Assembly: GCA_963682175.1 (NCBI GenBank)
Contig: OY821784.1
Coordinates: 20,565,621 to 20,629,620, forward strand
Length of the DNA: 64,000 nucleotides
Direction: 5' to 3'
From: Triglochin maritima
Taxonomy: Eukaryota > Streptophyta > Magnoliopsida > Alismatales > Juncaginaceae
This document shows, piece after piece, positions 34,754 to 46,500 of the stretch. Numbering within the stretch: position 1 is the first letter of the stretch; every line of letters begins with the position of its first letter. The notes beneath the pieces are model-generated. The model did no database searches, was not told the DNA's origin, and saw nothing but the letters and a program-made list of their open reading frames with translations. The translations under genes and the position numbers were made by a program.

Positions 34754-35227
34754 ACAGGATTTGCATCAGGTCTGGATTTTGTGTGGACTTTCCTGGATGT
34801 CTTTCTTCATGTGTGATGCACCCTAATCGGTTGTGTAGGCTGCGACCCGAATCCAATTGCCAAAATACTCGTCATGATGGTGTGGAGTGTCTTCATTTGC
34901 TCATTGGTGTTTTGGTTTTGTCTTCGGGTCCCTCTCTCTTGCATCGTAGTCCATAAGTCTTGCAACTTAGTCCCTTTTCATGCTTTGAAGTCCTTTTATA
35001 GTCTCTCCTTTTCAAACCTACTTATTCCTTAAACTTAAACATTAAACTCGTTACGTATCATTGTATAGGTGAAAGATAATAGATATAAGACACAAATATA
35101 AGCATGATATGATTTCAATCAAATATCCCCACACTTAACTTTTGCTAGTCCCGCGTAAAACAATTAAAGAGAAAAATGAAAAAGCATATGAAAAACAGGG
35201 AAATCCTAACTCACTTTCGTAGGAATC

Positions 35228-35282
35228 ACGGTTGCACTTAGCACGTGCAACAAGCCGTTAAACCTCATTGTCGCCAAGGAGG
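35228..35282 (-). other. Conserved double hairpin of Ath3
   Basis: Hairpin 1 at 35263-35282 (CCTCCTTG, loop GCGA, CAATGAGG, one mismatch). Hairpin 2 at 35228-35258 (ACGG + TTGCAC ... GTGCAA + CCGT, perfect). It lies about 105 nt upstream of the LTR in element orientation. Confidence 0.75.
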
Positions 35283-36378
35283 AGTAGTGTTGTCTCCTGA
35301 GGGTTTTCAGCAGATATACCCACAAAATCTGAACAGAGATGCATTATTCATTCTAGAAACTCGACTCGATAGACTCATTTTTATCGATCATTAGACGCGG
35401 TAATCCTACAGGCCGACTCTATATAGGTATTAGTCCACACACCTAGCATAATGAACCATTCGTGCAAGTTTGAATAACGACTTAAGTGAAAGACATGGAC
35501 AACCTCAACATCCTCAAGTGATACAAAGTGTAAAGTCCATTAATGTTCTTATTTGCATGACCCTTTCTTTCTTTTTGTTTATTTTCTTACTTTTTGTTTC
35601 TTTTTCTTAGTAGTTGCAGTTTCATTCTCCCAGGGTAAGGTTTCATGCATCATTGCCTATGAGGACTTACACTATCATGTACACCTTTCCCCAAATCTCC
35701 ACATAGGGCAATCCCTACCAACTGTGTAACGGGATTCGGTTAGTGCATCGACTCGAAAGCACCAGGCACAAAGTCCCCTCAGACCTAATGTCTCGAGTAA
35801 TAGGAGCCATGCGAGAAGAGAGAACATCTACTCACTTATTTCTTATCTACACATGAACCAAAACCCTTACACCTAATGTCTCACAACAAGATTTAAAGGG
35901 TCCTTGACTACAACAAACTTCCTTAAATTAACATACACGAATTATTGACTCACTAGGTTTAGGGTGGACTTCTTTAATTGTTTGAGTACTAAAATCATTT
36001 GATTACTCGCCCCCAGAGGGAATATCGGGGTGCATCCTAATGACTAGATAAGTCGAGAAGCCAGTGTACTAGATATCCTAATGTATAAAGTTCAAGACAA
36101 TTTTGGGAGCTTTCTTTTTACTTTGCCTGTCAATGGTTTTGCACATGCTAAACACACGCAAAACCCACAAAATATTTTATTTTGCAAACACATTCAGATT
36201 TTGAAAGAAATGTGAAAAATTTAAAGCACTAGGTAAGCAAAAGATCACAAGTCACCTAAGTATCATGACACGAAGATATATCGATATTAAATGCAGCACA
36301 CTAACATGACCCTATCAATACACACAAAAGAAAACAAAATCAAAGGAAAAAGACTCGACTATGAACACACGTAAAACA

Positions 36379-36390
36379 CCCCCCATACCT
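36379..36390 (-). other. Internal PPT-like tract of Ath3
   Basis: The sense strand reads TAGGTATGGGGGG, about 1.25 kb upstream of the LTR-adjacent PPT, as in Ath2 and Ath4. Confidence 0.6.
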
Positions 36391-36640
36391 ACTTCATGCA
36401 TTGTCCTCAATGAACGTGAGCAAGATACTACATGGATTTATGCATGAAAAAGAAGAGGTCTCACCAACGTGAAGTATAAAGGGAAGTTCATGGTTATGTT
36501 GATGGATACAAACCCAAATTTCCCAAAACCTATGAGATGCTAAAGAAGGGATAGAAATACGTGAAAGAAATGGGGTCCAAATACTAAAGGGTTGGGGCCC
36601 ACAACAATCACTCATGGAGTCTTTTATTGTAATTTTTTTA

Positions 36641-38370
36641 CTATGTACAACAACGAGCTCCCATTTTCATATATCCAGGGACATCAAATGGGAACCCACC
36701 ATTTCTCGAGCCAGAAATGCACCTGCATGGGCTCGCAATGTACAAATCAGAATTGCTTGACGACCTGATATCATTATAAGCATTGTGGTCGTTTGATGCC
36801 TCTTGAGAGTTAGTACGATAAGAGGCATGAATGAGAGGTGAACCTCTGTCTGGTTGTTTGAAATCTAGGGTATCAGGTGGTCGATTCTTAACCCACATGG
36901 GGTCCTCAGAAGATATAGAATGAAGAGCATGTGGCCCAGAGGCGACAAAAATGGTATCTTGTGGCTCAAGAGCCACATGATCGAAAGGATGTGGCTTAAA
37001 GGCCTCGTGATCGAAAGGATGTGGTTTAAAGGCCTCGTGATCGAAAGGATGTGGCTCAAAGGACACGTGATCACAAGATAAGGCACCTTCTTGTGCCAGC
37101 CCAGGTGAAACATCTTCACCACTATCAAGATCTCCATCGAACTATTCCGTGAAATACTTGAAGGTGCCTTCAACTTCAATCTCATCCATGCCCTGGATAA
37201 GGTTGACAAAACAGGGTCATCGAAGGCACCTGTCTTCTTGCCGATGGTGAAGATGTTGAAATCGGAGCACTGAGTACCATATGTCAAGCGCATCAGACCA
37301 TTGCGACAATTGATCAAGGCATTGGAAGTCGCTAGAAATGGTCGACCCAGAATAACTGGAATTTGTCGAAGTGGGTTTGGCACAGGTCCAGTATCCAAAA
37401 CAAAGAAATCGACTGGATAAATGAACTCTCCCACTTTGATTAGAACGTATTCCACCACGTCCCCTCAGTTTCTTCGTAGACCTATCAGCTAATTGAAGAG
37501 TTGTTTTTGTTTGTTTGAGATCTCCAAGACCAAGGTCGACGTAGACCGAATATGGCAGAAGATTAACATATGCACCAAGGTCCAATAAAGATCGATGTAT
37601 GGACACCTCACCAATCACACAAGAGATAGTTGGACAACTAGGATCCTTGTATTTTATTTGCATGGGTTGGGCCTATAAAGAACTCAGGTTAGCCGCAAGA
37701 AAATCTTTCTTTGGAACATGAGTTTTTCTCTTCTTGGTGCCTAAGTCCTTGAGAACCTTGGCATAAGGTGGTATTTCCTGAATTACCTCCAACAGAGGGA
37801 TGTTCACCTTCACTTGCCAAAATATCTCAAGCATCTTGTCATGTTGATCCGAAGTTTTCTTTTTAAGGCGCTCAAGGAATGGCACCTTCAGGGCATAAGG
37901 GTTTTCTGAAGGAACCTCAGAATTCTGTTGCAAAGAAACATGAGTGGGGACCTCAGAATCTGATTCCTTCGACACAAGATGAGACAAGGGGACCTCAGGG
38001 TTCAGCCCCATTGTCGAAATAAATGTAGAAATAACCTCAGGATCAAACTCCTTCTTCGAAGTAATTGTTGGGGGAACCTCAGGATCCTGCTCCCTCAGAG
38101 ATGCAGGTATCACCGCAGGTTTGGTAACACCAAGAGATGGTGATTGCAAGGAACGTACCCCAATGTGGTTGTCCACCTCGTCGCCGGACCACAAAGTATG
38201 AATCACATTAATATGATTGGTCGGTTCAGAGGTATCATGAGGCACTGGTGGCCTTCCTTGAGAATGGGTACCCCGACGATTCACCTCGGGTTGACTTGGT
38301 AACTGACCATTCTCGCGTTCGTGGAGCTGATGACTCAACAAGCAAACTTGCATTTCGAAAGCTGATGACT
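36641..38370 (-). pseudogene. pol: Ath3 right copy: gag C-terminus, protease and linker; RT onward deleted
   Basis: Starts within the Gag tail (HQLHERENGQLPSQPEVN). It continues through LEVIQEIPPYAKVLKDLGTKKRKTHVPKKDFLAANLSSL, a stop, and the protease (LLDLGAYVNLLPYSVY, TTLQLADRS), with a frameshift near 37450 before FPVDF-like sequence (YPVDFFVLDTGPVP) and VILGRPFLATSNALINCRNG. The linker after protease carries a 30-bp tandem repeat. The sequence then passes directly into the 3' untranslated region near 36640 with no RT, RNase H or integrase. Confidence 0.85.
36961..37073 (-). repeat. 30-bp coding minisatellite in Ath3 linker
   Basis: Three to four copies of a 30-bp unit (TGATCGAAAGGATGTGG... 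in plus view; unit boundaries at 37008, 37038 and 37068). It is in phase and encodes a decapeptide of the type FKPHPFDHEA. It is absent from Ath1, Ath2 and Ath4. Confidence 0.9.
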
Positions 38371-38383
38371 CCGCCCCCAACAT

Positions 38384-39180
38384 GCTGTGAACTCCTCGAG
38401 AGTGCGATTAATGGCCCTAGCATTTGTTTTTGTAGCGTTTGCCAATAGCAACACGTCATCCACAAACAATAAATGTGACATGTTGATGTCTCCACATGTT
38501 AATGGTTCGATTTTCCTTTCCATGACCGCCATCCGCACCATTGCACTCAGCACCTCCATTCACAACACGAATAAATAGGGGGGCAAAGGGTCACCTTGTC
38601 TCAAGGCTGTAGCAAGGCCATTTTGACCATTTCACTCAACACCTCCATTTACGGTCAGCACGAACAAGGCTTCCACACATGAGAAAATCAGCCTCGGCAC
38701 TTGTCCGGAAAGCTAAACCTCTTCATTCATTGATCAAGAAACTCCCACGAGATGGAGTCATATGCTTTCCGAATGTCCAACTTTATGCACATGCGGCCAT
38801 TCCCTTTCTCTAGGTGAAGGTTGTGACAAAGCTCATGTGCTAGTAAGATGTTATCACCAATTCTTCGACCTTTGACAAACGTACTCTGATTTTTCCCCCA
38901 CCAACTGTGGTAAGAGCCCCTTCAAACAATTTGCAAGCACTTTGGATGTGAATCTATACGTCATGTTGCATAGAACTATGGGTCGGAAATCCTCTACCAA
39001 CGTCGGTGCCTTTTTCTTCGAGATGATCCTAATCGATGTATGGTTCCATTGAGTTAGAACCCTCTCACTTTCTATGCACGGTGCAATAGCCTTAATCATA
39101 TCCCCCTTGATGTTGTCCCGCGTTACCTTGAAACTTTGCATTGAATCCATCGGGCCCCGGCGCCTTGTCCACATTTGCAC
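38384..39180 (-). pseudogene. LINE-E reverse transcriptase, broken
   Basis: The 39180-38854 frame has ...GPMDSMQSFKVTRDNIKGDMI, TSIRIISKKKAPTLVEDFRPIVLCNMTYRFTSKVLANCLKGLLPQLV. Sequence for VKGR, HELCH and KLDIRK follows in other frames. At 38559-38335 are MEVLSAMV and LLFVDDVLLLANATKTNARAINRTLEEF, the FADD catalytic box with Ala changed to Val. Confidence 0.85.
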
Positions 39181-39217
39181 TCAACACTACGTCTTGGAGT
39201 TCTTTTGGGTACAACTT

Positions 39218-40521
39218 TCAAATTAATTGTACCCCCTCTTCTTTCTTTAGTTGTGGTAAGATAATTGATTGGTTTGGAGGTTGCACCTGAAGATCATTAG
39301 GAAACAAGTTAGCATAAAAGAGCCGGAAGGCTTCCCAGATTTCAACCTCATCCTCCACTCTACTAGCTCCCTCCCCCACTCGCCTCACTTGATTGGTAGC
39401 TCTCCTCACTCTAAGTTATGCATGGAAAAACCAAGTGTTTCGATCTCCCTCCTTCAACCACTTGACTCTTGTTATTTACCGAATAATGGACTCCTCCCAA
39501 GCGAGAACGAGAGCAAGCGTGTCATTTGCTTCCCGTTCAGCTTGGGCCAAAGCTTCATCGGTTGGATGGCTAAGTAGTCGCCTCCTCACCTCCTCAAGTG
39601 TTTCCCGTGCCTCTCCCACCTTATTGTGACATTTCCAAAAGTGTTTCCGCTCAAACTTATGAGGGCCTTCCTTACTTCGTTTAGCTTGCCAACCACACGA
39701 AACATGGGGGTATCTTCCACATATGTGGCCCAAGCTCATTTTACGACACCCCCAAACTCCCCATGATCCGCCCAATAATTCTCAAATCCGAACGTCTTCT
39801 TTTTCCGTCTTTCATTTCCTTCCGTCTCGATAACAAGCATGGCATGATCACTTAGGTCCTTTGCACCAACAACATAGAAAGAATTTGGGAATACCTCCAG
39901 CCACGCCTGGTTCATTAAGAGCCTATCAATCCTTGTCTCAATGCATGCAGTTCCCACAGAAGAGTTCGACCATGTGAATTCACCTCCCGTTGACAGCATC
40001 TCCAAGAGTTGAAGTGCGTCAATGCATTCATTGATTTCTTGGATGGCAACCTCATTTCCAGCAGACCCTCCGCGTTTTTCACTAGGTGTCCTAATGCAAT
40101 TAAAGTCTCCCCCAACCGGCCATGGTCTTGACTCATGTGGTGCCACTTCAAGTAAGTCCCTCCACAATGCTCTCCTATCCACATGCCCGTTTTCTCCGTA
40201 GATCGCCGTGACGTCAAAAGCGGTGCAATCCTATCTCAAATACCCACGGAAATGAAGAAGTTGTGTTCACGCAAATGTAACCCCCAAGCTTATTAGCTGA
40301 TCATTTTATAACACCAAGATCCTCCTGGAGTCCACAACAATACTATTTGACGTCTATTCATTTGGCCAAATTGTGCGCTTGAATCTTTCAAGTTTTTTAT
40401 ACTTGACTTTGTGCTCCACAAGACACACCACATCCGGGTTTACCTCCTTTATTCGACCCCTAATGTAGAGTGCACGGCTGGGTCCATTTGTGTCGTGCAC
40501 ATTCCACACTAAGACATTCAT
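39218..40521 (-). pseudogene. LINE-E endonuclease and EN-RT linker
   Basis: ORF2 starts at ATG 40521 (MNVLVWNVHDTNGPSRAL), continuing LVEHKVKYKKLERFKRTIWP. After a shift, 40182-39736 has ALWRDLLEVAPHESRPWPVGGDFNCIRTPSEKRGG, ECIDALQLLEMLSTGGEFTWSNSS, ETRIDRLLMN and LSDHAMLVIE: the GGDFN, R-IDR and SDH motifs of the AP-like endonuclease. The linker runs to 39218 (VTNQVRRVGEGA equivalent). Confidence 0.87.
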
Positions 40522-41140
40522 GGGTTTAAGGTGCTGGGTGAAATCCCCTCCCCTCCATGTGATTACTCTTACTCCAATTACTCTTTCTCCCAGATCTGCT
40601 AAGTAGGGGTGGTGGGGAGGATACCTTCTTTGTGTGCAATTCCTCATGCACGTCTTCTTTCCTCTCTTTGACGCCCTCCATGGCTTTGTCCTCCAAGTAT
40701 CCGAGTACTTCAAACATTCCCGCACTCGGTTCTTCAATTTGTTTGGTGTGCTCCTTTCCTCGTGCCACTCTTGTGGGTGAATCCCAGCTTGCCTCGTTTA
40801 GGATCATAGCAGCTTGTCCACTTCTCTCTTCCTCTCCTCCTTTGGACATGCTTCTCCTCCTCTCCATTCCTTTGTGACTTGCTCATGTTGTTGCTGTAAT
40901 TTCCTAAGTGGGTTTGCCTCAGAAATTTCCAATGTTGTCCATGTGCACTCCTCCTCCTCATGAGCCTAACATGAGAGCCCCCCATGCATGAGATCATGTG
41001 CAGTCCCCCCCCCCTCCTCCACGAAGAGAAAATTTTCCCGACCTATGTTCCTTTGAAGGAGTCTTGTGATACCTGATTTTGTCTTCTTCATGTCCACTTG
41101 TCCTCTCCTCATTTTCCCATGCATCACTAGAGCACAGGAC
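40522..41140 (-). pseudogene. LINE-E ORF1 C-terminal remnant
   Basis: Short charged frames (40867-40526 and neighbours) corresponding to the spacer region of LINE-B and LINE-D. No domain is recognised. 5' truncated at the CT-III border. Confidence 0.5.
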
Positions 41141-42065
41141 TCCCTTTCCTTTTCTTTACTCAACACAGTCTCCCTTTCTCTCCTCTCTCTTCTTCTCATT
41201 CTAATTCAGTCTGTCTCCTTCTCTGTTTCACTCACTCCTAGTCTCTCTCCTTCTCCCCATCCCATTCCCTCCTTCTCTATTGTTCTCTCAACCTCTCCTT
41301 CTCTATCTCTCCTCTCTCCCTTTCCTTGCCCTTCTCACTCTCTCCCCTTCTATCCACCTCTCCTCACTTCTCTTCTCCTTTAACCTCTCTGTCTCTATCT
41401 CTGTCTCTCTTCTTCTTCCCTCTCTTTCTCTCCTTGTTTCCCCCATTTCCTTCCCTATCGCCGTACAGTCTCCATCTCTGTCTCTCCCCTTCACCCTCCC
41501 TCTCTCTCTCCTTCTTCTCTCTCCCTCCTCTCTCTCACCTCTCTCCCTTCTCTCCCTCTCCTTCCATCTCTCCCTCTATCCACCTCTCCTAACTCTCCTT
41601 CTCCTTCTAGCACTATGTCTCCTCTCTTCTTGTTTCCCCCATTTCCTTCCCTCTCGTCCTACACACTCCATCTCTGTCTCTCCCCTTCTCCTTCCCCTCT
41701 CTCTCCTTCTCCTTCTCTCTCCCTCCTCTCTCTCAGCTCTCTCCCCTCTCCCCTCTCTCCTTCCCTCTCCTCCTCCTATGTCTATCTCTCCTTCTTTTCT
41801 CCCCATCTACCTCCTTCTCCTTCACTCCCCCTCTCTCTCCTTCCCATCTCTTTCCTTCTCTCCCTTTCTCCTTCTCTGTCTCTCTCCGCTTCACTCTTTC
41901 TAACCCTCTGCATCTCATTCCCTCTCACTCTCTCCTTCTCCTTATCTCTCCCTTTCTTTCTCCTTCTCTAACCTTCTCCTTCTCTCCCTCTTTCTCCTAT
42001 AGTCCTTTTTAGTACTCTCTTTCTCCTTCTTCTCTCATACTTCTCTCTCCCTCTCCCTCCTCTTC

Positions 42066-42103
<38 letters not shown>

Positions 42104-44774
42104 TCGTCTCTTGTCTCTCTTCTTCACTATCTCTCCTAATCCTATTCTTTCTATTTCTACTTCTCCTTCTCTCCATCCGTTTCCTTCTCTCTCTCACTCT
42201 CACTCTCCGTCTCATTCTCCTTCTCTCTCGTCCCTCTATCCACCATCTCTCTTTCCTCCTTCTCTTCTTCCCTCGCTCCTTCTACCTTTCCTACTCATCC
42301 TCTCTCATCTCTCCCCCTCTCTCCTTTCGTTCTCTATTCTTTTACTTCCATCTCTCCCCTTTCTACTTCTCTTTCCTTCTCTCTCCGCTTCTCATTCTCC
42401 CTCCCTCCTCCTTCTTCTTCTTCACTCTCTCTTATTGTCCCCTCGCTCTCCTTCTCACTCTTCTCTCTAATACTCTCTCTTCACTTCTGTTTCTTCTCTC
42501 CTTATCCTTCACCCCCATCTACAATCTCGTTCCCTCTCTCTTCTCCTCTACTTCAATCCCCCTACTTCTCTTTTCCCATTTTCCGTCCCCTTCTCTCTCT
42601 TCTTGTCCCTCTCTCTCTCTCTCACTTGCCTTCTCCTTCTCTCTCCTTCTCCTCTTGATTCTCTCTCTATCTTCTTATCCTTTCCATCTCCGCTCTTTCT
42701 CTCTCTCTTCGTCTCCTTCTCTCTCCGCTCTCTCTACTTCTCCTTCGCCTATCGTTCTCTCTCCTCCTCCCTTTACTTTTCCTCTTTGTCACCATCACTC
42801 TCTCTCACTCCCCCCGTTCTCCTCCTTATCTCTCTCCTCTCTCTTTGACTCTCCATCTCTCTTTCCCTTTCTCCTCCTTTCTCGTTCTCCTACTCTCTTT
42901 CTCTCTCTCCTTCTCCTTCTCTAGATTTCTATCTCTTCTTACCTTCTACCTCTAATTCTCCTTCTCACTCTCTCTTTCCTACTATCTTTCTCTCACTCCT
43001 TCTCTCTTTCTCTCTCTCCTGTTCTCCCTCATTCTCCTTCTCTATATTTCTCTCTCTTCTCTATATTTCTCTCTCTTCTTACCTTACACCTCTCTTCTTA
43101 CCTTCTACCTCTAATTCTCCTTCTCACTCTCTCTTTCCTACTATCTTTCTCTCACTCCTTCTCTCTTTCTGTCTCTCCTGTTCTCCCTCATTCTCCTTCT
43201 CTATATTTCTCTCTCTTCTTACCTTACACCTCTACTTCTTCTCCCACTCGCTTTCCTACTCTCCTTCCAGTCTCCTCTTCCCTTCCTCTCTCTCTCTCCT
43301 TCTCCTTATCTTTCTCCATCTCGCTCAATTACGGAATCTCGCTCCCCTTCTCTCACTCTTTCTCCCACTCGCTCAATTACGGAATCTTCCTCCCCTTCTC
43401 TAACTCTTTCTCCCTTTCCACCCTCTTTCTACTTCTTCTTCTCTCCTTCTCTTTCTCCCTCTCCTTTTCTTTACTCAACAATCTCCCTCTCTCTCCTCTC
43501 TCTTCTTCTCGTTCTAATTCACTCTCTCTCCTTCTCTGTTTCACTCACTCATAATCTCTCTCCTTCTCTCCCTCTCCATCTCCCTCTCCCACTATCTCAA
43601 TTGTTCTCTCTACCTCTCCTTCTCCATCTCTCTTTATCCTTGACCTTCTCACTCTCTCCCCCTCCGTCAACCTCTCCTCACTCTCCTTCTGCTTCTAGCT
43701 CTCTATCTCCATCTCCTTCTCTCTTCTTCATCCCACTCCGTCTCTCCTTGTTTCCCCCATTTCCTTCCCTCTCGTCCTACACTCTCCATCTTTGTCTCTC
43801 CCCTTCTCCCTCCCTCTCTCTGTCCTTCTTCTCTCTCCCTCCTCTCTCTCACGTCTCTGCCCTCTCTCCCTCTACTTCCCTCTCCCACTCCTATGTCTAT
43901 CTCTCCTCCTTTTCTCCCCACCTCCCTCATTCTCCTTCACTCCCCCTCTCTATCCTTCTGCTTCCCATCTCTTTCTTTCTCTCTCCTTCTCCTTCTGCGT
44001 CTCTCTCCGCTTCTTCACTCTTTCTAACCCTCTGCATCTCCTCCTTCTCTCACGCTCTCTCCTTCTTCTTATCTCTCCCTTTCTTTCTCCTTCTCTACCC
44101 TTCTCCTTCTCCATCTCCTTCTCTCGCTCTTTCTCCTTTAGTCCTTCGTTTTAGTACTCTTTTTCTCCTTCTTCTCTCCTACTTCTCTCTCCTTCTCCCT
44201 CCCCCTCTTTTCCTCTCTCCCGCTCTTGTATCTCTTCTTCACTACTCTCCTTATCCTATTCTTTCTATTTGTACTTGTCCTTCTCTCCCTCGCCTTCTCT
44301 CTATCCGTTTACTTCTCACTCACAATCTTTGTCTCATTCTCCTTCTCTCTCTCATCTCCTTCTCTCTCTTCCTTCAATCCTGAATCTCTATTTCCTCATT
44401 CTCTCCTTCTCCCCTCCTCATCATCTCTCATCTCTCCCCCTCTCTCCTTTTCGTTCTCTCTCTCCCCTCTCTCCCTATCCTTCCCTCTCCCCCTCCTATG
44501 TCTATCTCTCTTTCTATCTCTCTTCCTTTTCTCCCCACCTCCACCCTTCTCATTCACTCCCCCTCTCTCTCCTTCTCCTTCCTATCTCTCTCCTTCTCTC
44601 CCCTTCTCCTTCTCTGTCTCTCTTCGCTTCTTCACTCTTTCTAACCCTCTGCATCTCCTTCTCCTTCTCTCTCGCTCTCTCCTCCTTATTTCACCCTTTC
44701 TTTCTCCTTCTCTACCCTTCTCCATATCCTTCTCTCCCTCTTTTTCCTTTAGTCCTTCTTTTTAGTACTCTTTC
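41141..44774 (+). repeat. Polypyrimidine block CT-III
   Basis: About 3.6 kb with the same ordered landmarks as CT-I and CT-II, plus local duplications (for example two adjacent copies of the GCTCAATTACGGAATC landmark near 43323 and 43371, and repeated TCTATATTTCTCTCTCTTC segments near 43020-43220). Pyrimidines are on the plus strand. Confidence 0.9.
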
Positions 44775-45069
44775 TTTTTTTTTTCAAGGCAAAAGGGAGG
44801 CTTGGCCTCTAAAGTTATTGATTGAAAAATGGGTTTACAAAGACTAGAAAACCAGAAAAGAAAACATTTAGTCCGCCGGTATACTAACATGCATAGCCGG
44901 TCACAAAAACACTACAAGTATTACATCGCTAAAGCTTCGTAGTTATAGCATTATCGGGTATCCTCAAACTAACACCACGTAGTCTGAAAAATCTGCTCCT
45001 CGCTATCTTTATCCGCAAGTTTCTTGACTTTATCCCAAAGACTTCTGACCATGTCCTTGATTGCAGCCA

Positions 45070-45420
45070 CTATGTCTCCTGGCTTCTTCTTTGATTGTAG
45101 CCCTCGAAAATCCTTCGGTTTCGTTCCAGCCAGCACTTATGGATCATGGCACTAAAAGCCCACCGTCGTACCACCTTCTCAACTCGGATTCCTCGCTCGT
45201 TTGAGATGCGTGTAGCTTCGCCTTCGAGGGATCTTGCTAGCCTAGTGCTCAGCTTCATGAGAAGGAGTAGTGTTGTCCACAACTTTATGTACGGACACCT
45301 CCAGAATAGATGGTCCATGTCCTCTTCCGCCTTCTCACAAAGCCTGCAAACAGGGTCATGCTTTGCTCCTCGTAGATTCATAAGCTTCATGTTAGGAGGT
45401 TCCCCCTCATTGCTCGCCAA
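45070..45420 (-). pseudogene. LINE-C zf-RVT domain and C-terminus
   Basis: A 116-codon frame: MNLRGAKHDPVCRLCEKAEEDMDHLFWRCPYIKLWTTLL (CX2C and FWRC intact), then LARSLEGEATRISNERGIRVEKVVRRWAFSAMIHKCWLERNRRIFEG, the most intact copy of this domain in the window. The sequence upstream is in another frame. Confidence 0.88.
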
Positions 45421-45625
45421 GCTGTAATAGCATGGTTAGGAATGACGTGTTTGTGCCACACCAAACCCGCCCAAGTGAGCTTCCTCCCCGGTTCTACCAC
45501 TCACTTCCACACTTTCTTGATTCCTAATGTAGCCCCTTCCCTTCTATACGCTTTGGCTGGTCCATGACTCCATGAATGCGTGTATTTGTGATCTTCAAGT
45601 GAATTTCCTCCGTTATCGTTGATCT

Positions 45626-45635
45626 GGGGGGGGGG
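45626..45635. repeat. Poly(G) run of 10 in LINE-C
   Basis: Shortest of the four homologous homopolymer runs. Confidence 0.95.
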
Positions 45636-46500
45636 AGGTTCCACTTCCCCTCCCTTATGAAGTACGACACTTTGGTATCCCAAGGCACTCCCAATTCATG
45701 GTGGAGTCGAGCCCCCAACTCTCACATTGAAACGGTTCGCCACACCACAGATATTGGAAGAACCGTATCTCTTCCCCACTTCCCACCTCATATTGGATGT
45801 GTCATCGAGCAATGTCGCGAACTCGAAGAATCCCTCGCCATGCCCACGATGATTTTGATGGTTGCCTTGCTAGCCAAATAGAACGGGTTTTAAGGTATTT
45901 CCGTCATACACACTTCACCCAAAGGGAGCTTCCTTCCACCACCACAACCCATAATAGGCGGAGGAGGCCCACATCATTCCAATCCGTTAATCTTTTCAGA
46001 CCGAGCCCTCTTTCATTCTTTGGTGTGCACACATCCTTCCACGCCATAGCAGCCCACTACTTTTGCCCTCCCCAAATGAAATGAGCCATGAGTCTCTCCA
46101 TCTCTTGCAGCACCTTCCGTAGGATGAGGAAAGTGAAGGTTCAATAAATACTAAGGGAGACAAGCACGCTCCTCACAAGTTCTACCCGGCCGGCAATGGA
46201 TAGAAAATTCTGCTTCCAAGTGCTAAGACGTTGCTTTACCTTGTTTATAAGTGACATGCAATGAGTTCTCCCCATCCACCCGGAGAATAATGGCAGCCCG
46301 CAGTAGACCACCGGAAATTCCTGTCATTCCATACCAAGATGGGCTGCGATCCAAGCTCCATGTGGCACGTCCCCTCTTATGAATACTTGGCTTTTTGCCG
46401 TGCTAAATTGCAGCCCCGAACACGCCGTGAACTCCTCAAGGACAACATTTATGGAACGAGTGTTTGCCTTTGTTGCACAAGCGTTTGCGCTTGCGTTTGC

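Larger units (their letters stand above)
33939..35121 (-). repeat. Single LTR of Ath3
   Basis: 1,183 bp. On the sense strand it starts TGATTGAAATC at 35121 and ends at 33939 next to the PBS remnant. It is homologous to Ath2 and Ath4 LTRs. It is shorter through internal deletions, including loss of the second palindrome of the U3 pair. Confidence 0.87.
35122..36640 (-). other. Ath3 3' untranslated region with PPT
   Basis: About 1.5 kb non-coding, closely matching the Ath2 and Ath4 3' regions. The PPT next to the LTR reads AAGTGTGGGGATATT on the sense strand (35122-35137 region). No ORF3 is present. Confidence 0.82.
31579..38370 (-). mobile_element. Ath3: two partial Athila-like copies sharing one LTR
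   Basis: In minus orientation the order is gag C-terminus and protease (38370-36641), 3' untranslated region, PPT, one LTR (35121-33939), PBS remnant, leader, gag (32804-31731) and the start of a second protease (31705-31579). Thus internal DNA flanks the LTR on both sides. This is the expected product of unequal recombination between LTRs. RT, RNase H and integrase are absent from both copies. The left end meets CT-II and the right end meets LINE-E. Confidence 0.85.
38371..41140 (-). mobile_element. LINE-E: L1-type LINE lacking its 3' part
   Basis: It starts within the RT region next to Ath3 gag sequence (junction 38355-38375) and contains RT, endonuclease and part of ORF1, ending at CT-III near 41140. 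The zf-RVT domain and 3' tail are missing. Confidence 0.82.
44775..46500 (-). mobile_element. LINE-C: 5'-truncated L1-type LINE
   Basis: The 3' end is a tail of ten A (T run 44775-44784) plus the conserved terminal segment shared with LINE-B and LINE-D. It runs back through zf-RVT to the end of RT and is truncated near 46500, where GCGTTTGC repeats merge into CT-IV. Confidence 0.87.

Noticed and set aside
36961..37073. CRISPR-like direct repeats
   Set aside because: Units are directly adjacent without spacers and in phase with a coding linker, in a eukaryotic retrotransposon.
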